Assembly (NCBI GenBank): GCA_036009625.1
Contig: DASYLJ010000015.1
Span: forward strand, 1-64,000
DNA: 64,000 nucleotides
From: DASYLJ01 sp036009625
GTDB lineage: Bacteria > Desulfobacterota > Binatia > DP-6
Direction of reading: 5' to 3'
Position numbers and translations under genes: made by a program. Below the pieces are notes generated by a model. That model saw only the letters and a list, made by a program, of their open reading frames with translations, ran no database searches and was not told the origin of the DNA. The number at the start of each line of letters is the position of its first letter. Positions within the stretch are counted from its first letter, which is position 1. Shown here piece by piece: positions 43,495-52,478 of the stretch.

Positions 43495-46400
43495 TCGTTT
43501 CGCGCCTGGACCTGCAGCGCGTCGTTCCGCCGCACACCGGCGCCGCCGAACCTGGCCTGCCAGCACTCGCCGTTCGACGCCTGGAGCTGCACCAGGATCG
43601 GCGTGGTCAGCGGGAGCTGGACCGACGGCAGGTTCACGCCCTCGCCGCGCACCCGGATGGTCGCACGCGACGCGCCGCTGGACTTGAGCAGGATGCGCGA
43701 GAGCCCGAGCGGCGTGGCCGCGAGGTTCTCGTAGCGGAAGCCGGATCGGTTCGCGGTCCAGCACGGCTGCGACGCACGTCGCTGGCGGAGGCTGCCTTCA
43801 CAGAGCCCGCCGGGCGCTACCTCGGTCCCGAACGCGACCTGCGGCACCGAACCCTGGTAGACGCAGAGCGCGTAGCCGTCACTCGCGGTGGGATCACCGA
43901 AGGCCGTATGCGGGCTCGCCGCACCGCTGCGCCACCGCCAGGTGACGAGATCGCGCCGCTCGTCGGCACCGTGACGAATGGCCAGATCCGACTGGTTCGG
44001 TCCCGCCATGCGGCAATCCGCGCGCGGATCCACCGCGCATCCGGCCGCGACGTCGCACGCGTCACCGACGCCGTCGTGGTCGGAGTCCTGCTGCGACGGG
44101 TTCGCGACGTCGGGACAATCATCCTGATCGTCGGGTACGCCGTCCTCGTCGCGATCGCTGGTGGACGTGGCCACCGTCACCACCTGGTCGACGCACTCGG
44201 CGCCCTCGGGGCACGGCGCCCCCTCGGTGCAGGTCGCCGGCGCGAGCAGGGTGCAGCGCGCCGTCGTATCGTTGCAGAAGCTCCCCTCGGGGCAGTCGGC
44301 CGCGAGCGGGTCGCACGTCGCGGCGGGCGTGAGGGCGCAGCGGCCGCCGGGGGCCGTGAACACCTGGCCACCGTCGACCTCGGCGAGTGGATCGGAGGCC
44401 GTACCCGTCCCCGGGTCGACGGTGCCGACGTTGGTCGTCACACCGGTGCAGGCGTCGAACGACTGGATCACCAGCCCCCCGATCACGCCGTTGCCGTCGA
44501 GATCCTCGTTCTGCTCGACCTCGAACGCGAGGAACACCACCTTGCCGGCAGTGACCCGATAGGGAAGGCGCGGATCGCAGGCCTCGAGCTGGCAGGTCGT
44601 GGCCGCCTGGCCGGTGTTGACGAGCGTATCGGTGACGGCGTCGTAGACCTGAAGCACGGCGTCGTCGGTGTCACCGTCGCCGTTGAGTGATCCGGTGCCC
44701 TGCGCCGCCTCGCCGGTCCGGAAGGCCACGAGCTGCCGCTCGCCACAGGCTGCGGTCCCACGCTCGCCGAGCACCAGCTCCTCGGCGGCCTGTCCAAGCG
44801 CCGCCAGGCGCGACCGGCTTGCGTCCCAGACCTGCACGACGCGATCGCTCTCGTCGCCGTCGGCATTGAGCACAGCGTCCTGTGCCGCTTCGGGCGTGAT
44901 GAATGCCGCGATGTGCCCGGCGACGGCCAACGTGTCGGCCGCCTGATGGAGGTTGGTCCACGCACCGCCGCCGACCGCATGCGTCTGCACCACGGTGTCG
45001 AGCGTATCGCCGTCGTCGTTGTAGACGGTGCCGTCGTCCGCGGCCTCCGAGACGAGCGCGGCGAGCAGCTCGCCCGACAGGCCGACGGCCACGGCCGCGC
45101 GTCCGAGGTCGAGCGGCGTGGCACCAGCGAGCGAGAGCTGCACCACCTCGTCGTCGAGATCGGCGTCGGTGTTGAGCGAGCCGCCCGGACAGCGCGGCGT
45201 GCCCACCGCCGATTCCGGGCGCAGGAAGGCGGCGTTGCCCGCCGCCACCGCGACGTCACCGGTGGGGCAGAGCGTGGTCATCGTCTTCGTTGCCGGATCG
45301 AACATCTCGAGCACGGTGTCGTCGAGCTCGCCGTCGGGGAAGAGGAGCGCGTCGATGCCGAGCGGATCGCTGCCGTCCGGACCGCGCACGAAGACGTCGG
45401 TGCGGCCGTTGGTGTCGTTGCCCGGACCGATGAGGTTCGTGGCGTCGCTCTGGAACACCACGTACTGTCCGTCGGCGGAGAGGCGCGGCTTGGCGAACGT
45501 GCCGCCGCCGGACGACTCCGAGCCGTCGGACGCCACCGACACGCGATCGGTGATGCCGGTGACGCGGTCGTGGACGAAGGTGTCCATGGTGCCGTTGTCG
45601 TCGACGCCGGGGCCGAGCGCGTCCGTCGCAGTGCTCTGGAAGGCGACGTAGCGGCCGTCTGGCGACAGCGCACCTTCGAAGTTGCCGAAGCCGCCGATCT
45701 GCCGTCCCCCCGTCGCGACGCTCACCCGCTTGGTGATCCCGTGCAGGAGATCGCGAACGAACACGTCCGCGACACCGTTGGTGTCGCCGCCCGGACCGAG
45801 GACGTTGCCGTCGTTCGAGGTGAACGCGACGAAGCGCCCGTCGGCGGAGAGGCCGGCGCTGGTGTTGGTCGAGCCGAGCGCGGGCTGCGAGCCGAAGACG
45901 TCGCGCCCGACGATGTGCGTGGTGCCGGTCAGACGGTCGCGCACGACGACGTCGGCGATTCCACCGTTGGCGTCGGATTCCACCGGGACGAGCTCCTGTT
46001 CCTGGGTCGTCCAGGCAACGAAGCGCCCGTCGGCCGACAGCACGAGACTGTCGTCGGTGGCCCCGCCTCCGCTCGACTCGTCGCCGTCGGGGCGAACGTT
46101 CACCCGCTCGAGCGTCGGCGTGCAGATGTCGATGGGCACGCCGTCCGACACGCAGCGATCGACGACGAAGACGTCGGCGTCGTCGTTGTTGTCGGCCTCG
46201 GGGCCGAGGAGCGTGCTGGCGAGGCTCGAGAACGCGACGAAGCGCCCGTCGGGTGTGATCGCGATCGGGCCGTTGGAGCCGAGGTCGCCCTGGGTGCCGT
46301 CGAGCGCCTCGCTGATCCGGACCGTGGTGGAGAAGTCGAGGTCGCGGACGAAGACGTCGGTGACACCGTTGGTGTCGTTCTCCCCGAGCAGATTCGTCTG

Positions 46401-48500
46401 GCGCGTCGCCCACGCGAGCTCCGTGCCGTTGCCGGCAAGCCTGGAGCCCAGCTCCTCGAAACCCTCGAACGATCCGTTCGCTTCCGATCCGTCGTTGGCC
46501 AGACTCACGCGCCGGGTCGTACCGGCCACCCGGTCGCGGACGAAGACGTCGGAGCGATCGTTCGTGTCGGCGAGCGGGTTGATCAGGTTGGTCGCGTCGC
46601 TCTCGAACGCCACCATCCTCCCGTCGTTCGAGATGCTCGGCGTGCGCGACGAGTCGTTCGACTGGACCTCGTCGTCGCCGATGCTGACGCGCTCGGTGGT
46701 CTGACGCGCCATCCCGGCTTCCGACGAACGGACGAAGACGTTGCCGTTCGAGATGGCGAGGCTGGCACCGTTCACGCGCGGCGAGGCGTCGACGGCGCGC
46801 GGGGGTTCGAGCTCGGCCGTGCGCTCGCCCTGCCCGAGCTGGAACACGCGCAGGATGGCGTCGCTGCGGTCGGTGTCACCGTTTTCGTCGCAGTAGTTCG
46901 ACGTCGATTCCGACTCCAGGAACGCGACGATGTCGTCGTCGACCGCAACCGCCGGGTAGCTGAACGGCGGCTCGCTGATGCGCACGACCGCGCGCCCCTC
47001 CGGCACTCCCGCAATTCCGCAGCCGGGCGCGGCGCCGAGATCCTCACCGAGACCCGTCGCGCGATCGCGCAGGGTGATGACGGTGTCGGTGGTGTCGCCG
47101 TCGCCGTTGCGATCGACGGTATCGATCGATTCGCGGACGGTGAACGCGCGAGCCGCACTGCTCGCGGCGAGCCCCTCGAGCGGCACCGGATTCTGCGCCT
47201 CGAAGGCGTAGCTCACGCACTGGTTCCCTGCGCCCGGGCAGTCGGCGAGGTTGGCGCATGCGGCGTTCGGCGGCAGCTGACAGAACTGCGGCAGCAGGCG
47301 CGGCAGCACGAGCGGACCACCGCCTGCGACGAGCGGCGTGACGTCGAAGAGGGCGCCGCACCGACCGCTCGGACACTGGGCGTCGGTAGTGCACGTCACC
47401 GCCGGCGCGTCGACGCAGCTCGTCTGGCAGGCGCCGAGCGGGCAGTCCGCTTCGAATGCGCAGCGCGCACCGGCCTTCGATCCGCCGACGCAGGTACCGT
47501 GCCGGCGCGCCATCTGGAGGATGGTGTACGGCGCGTCCACCGAACCGAAGAGCGTGACGACGTTCGACGCGACCGGGCTGGGGTCGGACTGCGGCTCGAG
47601 AATCGGCGGCAGCCGTCCTCCCTCCGGGGTGAAGGATCCGAGGAAGACCTGGTCCGGAATCTTGATCGGGACCGGGGACGCGAACCGCGCGCGCAGCAGC
47701 CGAGGCACGGGGACACCGGCGTCGCGCACCAGCACGCCCTGCCACAGGTACGGTGTGAGCAGATTGCCGGCGGCGTCGACGGCGCTCCGGATCGAGGTTG
47801 CCGAGGCGTCGCACGGCGGCGACTCGCCGAAGCAGGCCGCGGCGTAGACGTTCGGATTGGGCAGCGCGGTGAAGGTCGGGAAGACCTCGTTGGGGGCGGT
47901 CGTCCCACATGCGCCGTCCTCGACGAAGAGCTGGTCGACGCAGGCCAGCAGCCCGGAGCTGTTGGCACAGGTGGACGTCGCGATACCGCACGGCAGGGGA
48001 TCGCCGACCTTCGTCACGGCGATCGCCGTCGGGCCGGAGAGCGTGAGGCCATCGCCGGCGGGTGGGAGCTCGGCGTCCGTGTTCGGGAAGAGGAACACGA
48101 GCCGGCGGTCACCCAGATCGGGGTCGACGACGAGCCGCAAGGGCAGTGGCTTGCAGACGGTCGGCGTCGCGCCGCAGGCCTGGGGCGGGATCAGGGCGCA
48201 GTTCTGCGCCAGGACGACGAGGCGTGGGGTGCCCCCCTTCGGCTTGAACGCCACCGTCACGACGTGGTCGGAGGCCACGGGCAGGAAGCTCGAGCGGGCG
48301 GCCTCGCACGGCCGCATCCGAATCTCGACCGCCTCGCCAGGGGCCGCGAACGGCCGATTGGTCGCGCCGAGGGCGCTGCCGAAGGTCCGGGCGCTTCCGG
48401 GGATGAGATTGCAGGCGGCGTGGGCACGCCCCGCGATGGCGATGGCGACGATGCACAACGCAGCAATAGCAGCAGCTGTTGGGCGGTGGGGTGAAGGCAT
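43491..48500 (-). CDS. Very large secreted beta-propeller protein with thrombospondin type-3 repeats
   Basis: The 1669-aa protein has a signal peptide (AIAALCIVAIAIAGRAHA). Residues 30-480 are Cys-rich, with short CGNG-like or EGF-like blocks (CVGGSKAGARCAFEADCP). Eight or so TolB/WD40-like repeats follow at about 595-1045, each with a form of LSADGRFVAFTSNDGNVLGP and TNGVADVFVRD. A second set of blades follows, then calcium-binding TSP3 repeats (DRDEDGVPDDQDDCPDVAN) near 1465-1500, and a beta-sandwich-like C-terminus. It looks like an extracellular calcium-bound binding protein. No catalytic motif is seen. An 8-bp hairpin lies in its leader. Confidence 0.82.
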   Translation of the reverse strand: MPSPHRPTAAAIAALCIVAIAIAGRAHAACNLIPGSARTFGSALGATNRPFAAPGEAVEIRMRPCEAARSSFLPVASDHVVTVAFKPKGGTPRLVVLAQNCALIPPQACGATPTVCKPLPLRLVVDPDLGDRRLVFLFPNTDAELPPAGDGLTLSGPTAIAVTKVGDPLPCGIATSTCANSSGLLACVDQLFVEDGACGTTAPNEVFPTFTALPNPNVYAAACFGESPPCDASATSIRSAVDAAGNLLTPYLWQGVLVRDAGVPVPRLLRARFASPVPIKIPDQVFLGSFTPEGGRLPPILEPQSDPSPVASNVVTLFGSVDAPYTILQMARRHGTCVGGSKAGARCAFEADCPLGACQTSCVDAPAVTCTTDAQCPSGRCGALFDVTPLVAGGGPLVLPRLLPQFCQLPPNAACANLADCPGAGNQCVSYAFEAQNPVPLEGLAASSAARAFTVRESIDTVDRNGDGDTTDTVITLRDRATGLGEDLGAAPGCGIAGVPEGRAVVRISEPPFSYPAVAVDDDIVAFLESESTSNYCDENGDTDRSDAILRVFQLGQGERTAELEPPRAVDASPRVNGASLAISNGNVFVRSSEAGMARQTTERVSIGDDEVQSNDSSRTPSISNDGRMVAFESDATNLINPLADTNDRSDVFVRDRVAGTTRRVSLANDGSEANGSFEGFEELGSRLAGNGTELAWATRQTNLLGENDTNGVTDVFVRDLDFSTTVRISEALDGTQGDLGSNGPIAITPDGRFVAFSSLASTLLGPEADNNDDADVFVVDRCVSDGVPIDICTPTLERVNVRPDGDESSGGGATDDSLVLSADGRFVAWTTQEQELVPVESDANGGIADVVVRDRLTGTTHIVGRDVFGSQPALGSTNTSAGLSADGRFVAFTSNDGNVLGPGGDTNGVADVFVRDLLHGITKRVSVATGGRQIGGFGNFEGALSPDGRYVAFQSTATDALGPGVDDNGTMDTFVHDRVTGITDRVSVASDGSESSGGGTFAKPRLSADGQYVVFQSDATNLIGPGNDTNGRTDVFVRGPDGSDPLGIDALLFPDGELDDTVLEMFDPATKTMTTLCPTGDVAVAAGNAAFLRPESAVGTPRCPGGSLNTDADLDDEVVQLSLAGATPLDLGRAAVAVGLSGELLAALVSEAADDGTVYNDDGDTLDTVVQTHAVGGGAWTNLHQAADTLAVAGHIAAFITPEAAQDAVLNADGDESDRVVQVWDASRSRLAALGQAAEELVLGERGTAACGERQLVAFRTGEAAQGTGSLNGDGDTDDAVLQVYDAVTDTLVNTGQAATTCQLEACDPRLPYRVTAGKVVFLAFEVEQNEDLDGNGVIGGLVIQSFDACTGVTTNVGTVDPGTGTASDPLAEVDGGQVFTAPGGRCALTPAATCDPLAADCPEGSFCNDTTARCTLLAPATCTEGAPCPEGAECVDQVVTVATSTSDRDEDGVPDDQDDCPDVANPSQQDSDHDGVGDACDVAAGCAVDPRADCRMAGPNQSDLAIRHGADERRDLVTWRWRSGAASPHTAFGDPTASDGYALCVYQGSVPQVAFGTEVAPGGLCEGSLRQRRASQPCWTANRSGFRYENLAATPLGLSRILLKSSGASRATIRVRGEGVNLPSVQLPLTTPILVQLQASNGECWQARFGGAGVRRNDALQVQARND

Positions 48501-48526
48501 TTGGCGACTCGTCCAGGTTTTTGCGC

Positions 48527-48545
48527 CCCGCGCGGAACGCGCGGG
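48527..48545 (-). promoter_or_regulatory. Hairpin in the leader of the large propeller gene
   Basis: An 8-bp GC-only stem with a 3-base GAA/TTC loop lies 27 bases upstream of the ATG. It might be a leader structure or a terminator end for other transcripts. Confidence 0.35.
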
Positions 48546-48789
48546 CGAGTATGCACCGGGGAGGGCGAGTAGCGGAAGCGCTATTTTCCACGGATGTCCG
48601 GGGTCTCACCCAACGTCCCGATGACCACATCGGAGCCCGTCCACCAAGAGGAACCAAGGCACACCTCTGGCCGGTCGCCTCCAACGCGCACCCGCGGCGG
48701 CAGCCGCGAAGGGGTCTGGCGCGCGGAAAGAGGATTTCACCGGATATCCAGACTCGAGCCGGGACTCACGTCGTGATCGTGTGCGTCAG

Positions 48790-49011
48790 CTATTTCAGTA
48801 GGGCGAGGAATTCCGCCGCGTCCATGTCGACGACACGGAGGATCGACCTGAGCGTTCCCCGGTCCAAAGTGGGATGGAGCGGAACGGTGATCGGAAGGCG
48901 GTTTTCACAGGTCAGGCGTACATGGCTGCCGCGTTGACGGGCACGCCGATAGCCCAACCGCGACAGGGCACGAATGCACTGTTCTCCGGAGACGATGGGG
49001 AGAATCGCCAT
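48790..49011 (-). CDS. hicA: HicA-type mRNA interferase toxin
   Basis: HicA is a small RNase with a dsRBD-like fold that cleaves mRNA when free of its antitoxin HicB. The 73-aa protein has the family pattern: an N-terminal LPIVSGEQCIRALSRLGY, the catalytic RQRGSH with His30, then a strand and the PLHPTLDRGTLRSILR helix. I chose the ATG at 49011, one base after the stop of the winged-helix gene, as the family starts there. The partner HicB lies 700 bases upstream instead of adjacent, with the winged-helix gene between, which is unusual. Confidence 0.88.
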   Translation of the reverse strand: MAILPIVSGEQCIRALSRLGYRRARQRGSHVRLTCENRLPITVPLHPTLDRGTLRSILRVVDMDAAEFLALLK

Positions 49012-49012
49012 T

Positions 49013-49501
49013 TCAGCTCGATCGAATGATTCGAACTTGCGGCCGCTTCCTTCGCCGGCGCGCATCCTTCTCGGCAGCGCGCCCCTTCCGCTCTTCGATC
49101 AGCTCGCGAGCAAATGGCTTGGCCTTCTCTACGAGAGGTGTCAGCCGGTAGACGTTCGTCTTGCTCCCGCCGTGCGAGGAGTGCCTCGATATCCGTTCGA
49201 TGAAGCCATCGCGCTCCATCCTCGCAATTCGCCGTTGGATCGTTCGCGAATCGACTCCGATGCGGGCTGCCAGACTCTTCTTTGAGGGATAGGGGTGGTT
49301 CCCCGGCTCCCACCAATGGTCAGCGATCTGCAGAACTATGTTCAGGTCGAGGGCATCGAGACCCAGGGCGTTCTGACGCTGCAGCAGTACGGACGGCATG
49401 CCGAGCCACCCGGCGTCTATGAGTTCTCGTCCCCAACGTTGCTCGAGTCGGGTGGGTCCAGTTCCCGGTTCTCGATTCGCACTCGTCACCTTCGTCGCCA
49501 T
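49013..49501 (-). CDS. Winged helix-turn-helix regulator between hicB and hicA
   Basis: The 162-aa protein has a DNA-binding HTH at about residues 71-104 (YPSKKSLAARIGVDSRTIQR, then RIARMERDGFIERI), followed by a wing that contains GGSKTNVYRLTPLVEKA, and a long basic helix at the end. The layout matches the HTH_36 or replication-initiator-like winged helices found in plasmid and phage regulators. The ATG at 49501 is fixed by GGAGG at 49508-49512. Its stop is one base ahead of hicA, so translation is coupled. I infer that it represses this locus or takes part in the toxin-antitoxin module. The basic end could also bind RNA. Confidence 0.8.
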   Translation of the reverse strand: MATKVTSANREPGTGPTRLEQRWGRELIDAGWLGMPSVLLQRQNALGLDALDLNIVLQIADHWWEPGNHPYPSKKSLAARIGVDSRTIQRRIARMERDGFIERISRHSSHGGSKTNVYRLTPLVEKAKPFARELIEERKGRAAEKDARRRRKRPQVRIIRSS

Positions 49502-49507
49502 GATCAT

Positions 49508-49512
49508 CCTCC
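49508..49512 (-). promoter_or_regulatory. Shine-Dalgarno for the winged-helix gene
   Basis: GGAGG lies 6 bases before the ATG at 49501; another ATG abuts GGAGG directly and is too close to use. Confidence 0.65.
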
Positions 49513-49716
49513 AACGACGACTGTGCCGCCGCGGAGACAATCGATCAACGTTTTGGGACGCACTGGGGGAAGACAGCGGCGCCCCCCCTCCAGTAACTGT
49601 GTGTTGTGTCCTGTGAGTGGTCTAGCTTGGCAATATGTGACTGCTTCGGAGGACAGCGCTGTCCGGGCCCTCGGGGGCGCATGCGTCTGCAGAGGGGGGC
49701 ACAACTGCCTCCGGGG

Positions 49717-49929
49717 CTAGGTATCGAAGGCAACGTTCGTGATCTCGAACTCCATCGGGAATGCCCAGCCTTCAGCCGCACGATTCTCGATGCAGAGCAC
49801 GATCGCCTCCCGAATGTTTTCGAGCGCCTCACCTCTCGTTCGTCCCTGGGTAATGCAACCAGGGATGAGCGGGCACTCGGCGATGATGAACCCGTCCTCG
49901 CCGGGACGCAGCACCACGGGAAGCTCCAT
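49717..49929 (-). CDS. hicB: HicB-type antitoxin
   Basis: The 70-aa product is a short HicB: MELPVVLRPGEDGFIIAECP with the conserved IPGCITQG, then TRGEALENIREAIVLCIE and a C-terminal strand. HicB proteins of this length lack the C-terminal DNA-binding domain of longer HicB, so they block HicA but need another protein to repress transcription. That could explain why a winged-helix gene lies between hicB and hicA. It is 216 bases upstream of the winged-helix start. The same strand and order (hicB first) suggest one module. Confidence 0.85.
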   Translation of the reverse strand: MELPVVLRPGEDGFIIAECPLIPGCITQGRTRGEALENIREAIVLCIENRAAEGWAFPMEFEITNVAFDT

Positions 49930-50164
49930 GGATTACCGATAGCAGGGCAAAGTCGAGGTTGGTAGGCGCTCGAGGAGGACACCCCGAACGGTCTCGGATT
50001 CATCTCGCACGGCGCGACCGGCAACGGCGCGGAGCGTGAGCGGCCCCAGACCTCGGCGGAGGCCGACGCGGCGTTCTGCCGTGGCCGGGCCGGGTGGGCC
50101 GGAACACGATGGCCCTGGGTCTTTGCCGAACACTTGGCGATCGGAGTCGGATGTCCCAGTCGAT

Positions 50165-50430
50165 CAGCCCCGTCCGTCGTCATCGGCGAGTTCGTGCAGA
50201 TATCCTGCAGCTGACACGTCGACGAAAGCCGTCGCCGTTCGCGACATTGCCGGCGTCGCAGGTTTCGCCGACGAACGTCGACGATGATCATGCCGTCGTC
50301 GCATTCCTCGGACACCACCCGCACCGTTCCGGCACCGCGGCAGCGTGCAGATCGCGTCGCAAACCCTCGCCGTTGATGGGCGTAGGCGTCGTCGCACTGC
50401 TCCGGGGCAGTCACGACGCCGCTGCCACCC
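50165..50430 (-). pseudogene. Decayed cysteine-repeat (DUF4215-type) gene remnant
   Basis: Fragments of CDDGN-type repeats occur in changing minus-strand frames. GSGVVTAPEQCDDAYA is in one frame, then INGEG in the next, then CDAICTLPRC in the third, then VVSEECDDGMIIVD back in the first, then GETCDAGNVANGDG in another. The order matches an intact series of repeats like those in the gene at 37499-38830. Each jump needs only a base gained or lost, and no start, signal peptide or end is present. I take this as the wreck of a secreted protein gene. Confidence 0.72.
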
Positions 50431-50467
50431 GAACCGGCCGACACCCGCGCTGGACGCGGAAGCTCGG

Positions 50468-50566
50468 CCCGGTGACACCACGCGGTCGATTCGGACCGAG
50501 ATCGCCCGGTGACACCGCGATCGATTCGCGCCGAGATTGCCCGGCGTCCTCCGAATCCGAACCGAG
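50468..50566. repeat. Three imperfect tandem repeats of about 36 bases
   Basis: Units start at 50468 (37 bases), 50505 (35 bases) and 50540 (27 bases). The first two share CCCGGTGACACC, then a GCG...TCGATTCG core and CCGAGAT; the third is more degraded but keeps CCCGG at its start and CCGA near its end. They lie upstream of the subtilisin gene and next to the gene wreck. Confidence 0.6.
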
Positions 50567-50710
50567 TCATCTGTCCCGCATCGTTCGGATGAAGAAAGCT
50601 GTGGCCACGGAGCGGAGAACAGTGCTTTTATGCCCGCACCCATCGTCCCTGCCGGTATGCGACCGCAGTGGGCACCCCGATTCCCTGCGTGCCCCAACAA
50701 CGGAGAGTCC

Positions 50711-52417
50711 ATGCGAACACATCGTCTCAGTATCCGCCTGCTTGCGACCGTCTCGGCGCTCGTGGCGTCCGGCATCGCCGGCGCACAGTCGTCGGCCCCG
50801 CCTCCCGCGAGGAGCGGCAGCGAGTACGTCGTCGCGTTCCAGGGCTCCGCCGCGGATGCGACGGGCGCCATTCGCGACGCCGGCGGCACCACGCTCGACG
50901 TCAACGCGGCGATCGGCGTGGCACTCGTGTCGTCGTCCGACAGCGAATTCGCCAAGAAGGTCAGCGCTCACGGCGTCGTCACCGGCGTGGCGCACAACCA
51001 CGCGGTCGGCACCAGTCGCCCGGACATGCCGCACCGATTCGCCGACGAGCGACCGGAGACCGCCGGGCCGCCGGTCACGCCCGAGCAGGCGATCGCCGCG
51101 CGGGGTGTGGCCCGCGCCGCGACTCCGAGGCCGGAAGAGCCGCTGAACGCCCTGCAGTGGGACATGCAGATGCTCGGTGCGAACGCCAACGGCGCACACC
51201 GCACGACCACCGGCCGGACCGTGCTGGTCGGCGTCATCGACACTGGCGTCGACGCCAGCCACCCCGACATCGCGCCGAACTTCGACCGCAGGCGTTCGCG
51301 CAACTTCACCACCGACATCCCGGCGATCGACGGGCCCTGCGAGTACGCGGGCTGCGTCGACCCGGCCGACGTCGACGACGGCGGGCACGGCACGCACGTG
51401 GCCGGCACCATCGCGGCAAAGAAGAACAAGCTCGGCATCGCCGGCGTCGCACCGCGGGCGCGGATCGTCAACGTCCGCGCCGGCCAGGACTCCGGCTACT
51501 TCTTCCTCTATGAGACGGTCGCCGCCCTGACATATGCGGCCGATGCCGGTCTCGACGTCGTGAACATGAGCTTCTACACCGATCCGTGGCTGTTCAACTG
51601 CGATTCAGCCGACGACTACCTCGCCGGTGGGGTGACGCCGGAGCAGCTCTCCGAGCAGGCGCTGACGAAGCAGCTGGTCACGGCGGCCCTGGAGTACGCG
51701 CACGCGCACGGGGTCACACTCGTCGCGGCGGCCGGTAACGATCACGTCGATCTCGCGCTGCCGACACGAACCGACTTCGGCAGCCCCGACTATCCGGTCG
51801 GGACCACCGCCGGCCGCATGGTCACGAGCGACTGCACCATCCTGCCGGGTGAGGGCCCGCACGTGATCCAGGTGAGCGCGGTCGGCCCGTCGAAGACCAA
51901 GTCCGACTACTCGAACTACGGCTACCAGAGCATCGACGTCTCGGCCCCCGGCGGTTTCTTCCGCGACTTCGTCGGGACGCCGCAATTCGACACGGCCGAG
52001 AACGGCATCCTGTCGACCTACCCACTGCACGTCGCCATCCAGGAAGGGCTGGCCGATGCGGACGGCAACCCCACGAGCAACGCGTCGGTCAAGGCGTGCA
52101 ATCGCTCCGGGCGGCGGTGCGGGTTCTACACCTACCTGGCGGGCACCTCGATGGCGGCGCCGCACGTGACGGGCGTGGTCGCGCTGATCATCGAGAAGCA
52201 CGGGCAGTACGTGAAGGACGGCAAGAGCCTCGACCCCGACGCTGTCCGTCAGATCCTGCTGTCGACGGCGACCGACCAGGCCTGCCCGGCGGGCGGCGTC
52301 GAGGACTACACCGACGAAGGCCGCGATCCCGCGTTCAACGCCGTCTGCGACGGCACGACGGCGAACAACGGCCTCTACGGCGAAGGCATCGTCAACGCCC
52401 TCGCTGCCGTGCAGTAA
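50711..52417 (+). CDS. Secreted subtilisin-like serine protease (S8)
   Basis: The 568-aa protein has a signal peptide to about residue 25 (LLATVSALVASGIAGA). An inhibitor-like prodomain follows at 35-110, opening with SEYVVAFQG. The catalytic domain has the intact triad: Asp177 in GVIDTG, His226 in GHGTHVAGT, and Ser480 in GTSMAAPHVTG, with oxyanion Asn343 in AAAGN. Inserted segments with paired Cys (CEYAGC and a CNRSGRRC block) suggest disulphide stabilisation outside the cell. It is an active protease by sequence, unlike the S8 protein at 34089-37475. A 13-bp hairpin follows the stop. The ATG at 50711 gives the proper signal peptide; the upstream extension is in the repeat region. Confidence 0.93.
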   Translation: MRTHRLSIRLLATVSALVASGIAGAQSSAPPPARSGSEYVVAFQGSAADATGAIRDAGGTTLDVNAAIGVALVSSSDSEFAKKVSAHGVVTGVAHNHAVGTSRPDMPHRFADERPETAGPPVTPEQAIAARGVARAATPRPEEPLNALQWDMQMLGANANGAHRTTTGRTVLVGVIDTGVDASHPDIAPNFDRRRSRNFTTDIPAIDGPCEYAGCVDPADVDDGGHGTHVAGTIAAKKNKLGIAGVAPRARIVNVRAGQDSGYFFLYETVAALTYAADAGLDVVNMSFYTDPWLFNCDSADDYLAGGVTPEQLSEQALTKQLVTAALEYAHAHGVTLVAAAGNDHVDLALPTRTDFGSPDYPVGTTAGRMVTSDCTILPGEGPHVIQVSAVGPSKTKSDYSNYGYQSIDVSAPGGFFRDFVGTPQFDTAENGILSTYPLHVAIQEGLADADGNPTSNASVKACNRSGRRCGFYTYLAGTSMAAPHVTGVVALIIEKHGQYVKDGKSLDPDAVRQILLSTATDQACPAGGVEDYTDEGRDPAFNAVCDGTTANNGLYGEGIVNALAAVQ

Positions 52418-52433
52418 AGGCCACCGATCCGAA

Positions 52434-52478
52434 CGCGCCGGCGTCGTAGCGGCTACCCGCCGCAGCGACGCCGGCGCG
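52434..52478. terminator. Two-way terminator hairpin between convergent genes
   Basis: A 13-bp perfect stem (arms 52434-52446 and 52466-52478) with a 19-base loop lies 17 bases after the protease stop. It also covers the last codons of the opposite gene, whose stop lies in the loop. Confidence 0.65.

Larger units (their letters stand above)
49930..50710. other. 781-base accessory gap with a gene wreck and tandem repeats
   Basis: No intact gene is supported between hicB and the subtilisin gene. Two items are listed on their own: a broken cysteine-repeat gene and a short tandem repeat. The remaining sequence holds only poor open frames on both strands. It also must hold the hicB promoter and the subtilisin promoter. 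Confidence 0.5.

Noticed and set aside
45370..46710. Regular repeats that at first look like a DNA repeat array
   Set aside because: They are protein-level propeller blades of about 60 codons with much silent variation, not a CRISPR or satellite array.
44913..48494. A 1193-codon plus-strand open frame antisense to the large propeller gene
   Set aside because: It is Arg/Asp/Gly-rich nonsense typical of the complement of high-GC coding DNA; the minus-strand gene has a signal peptide and clear repeats.
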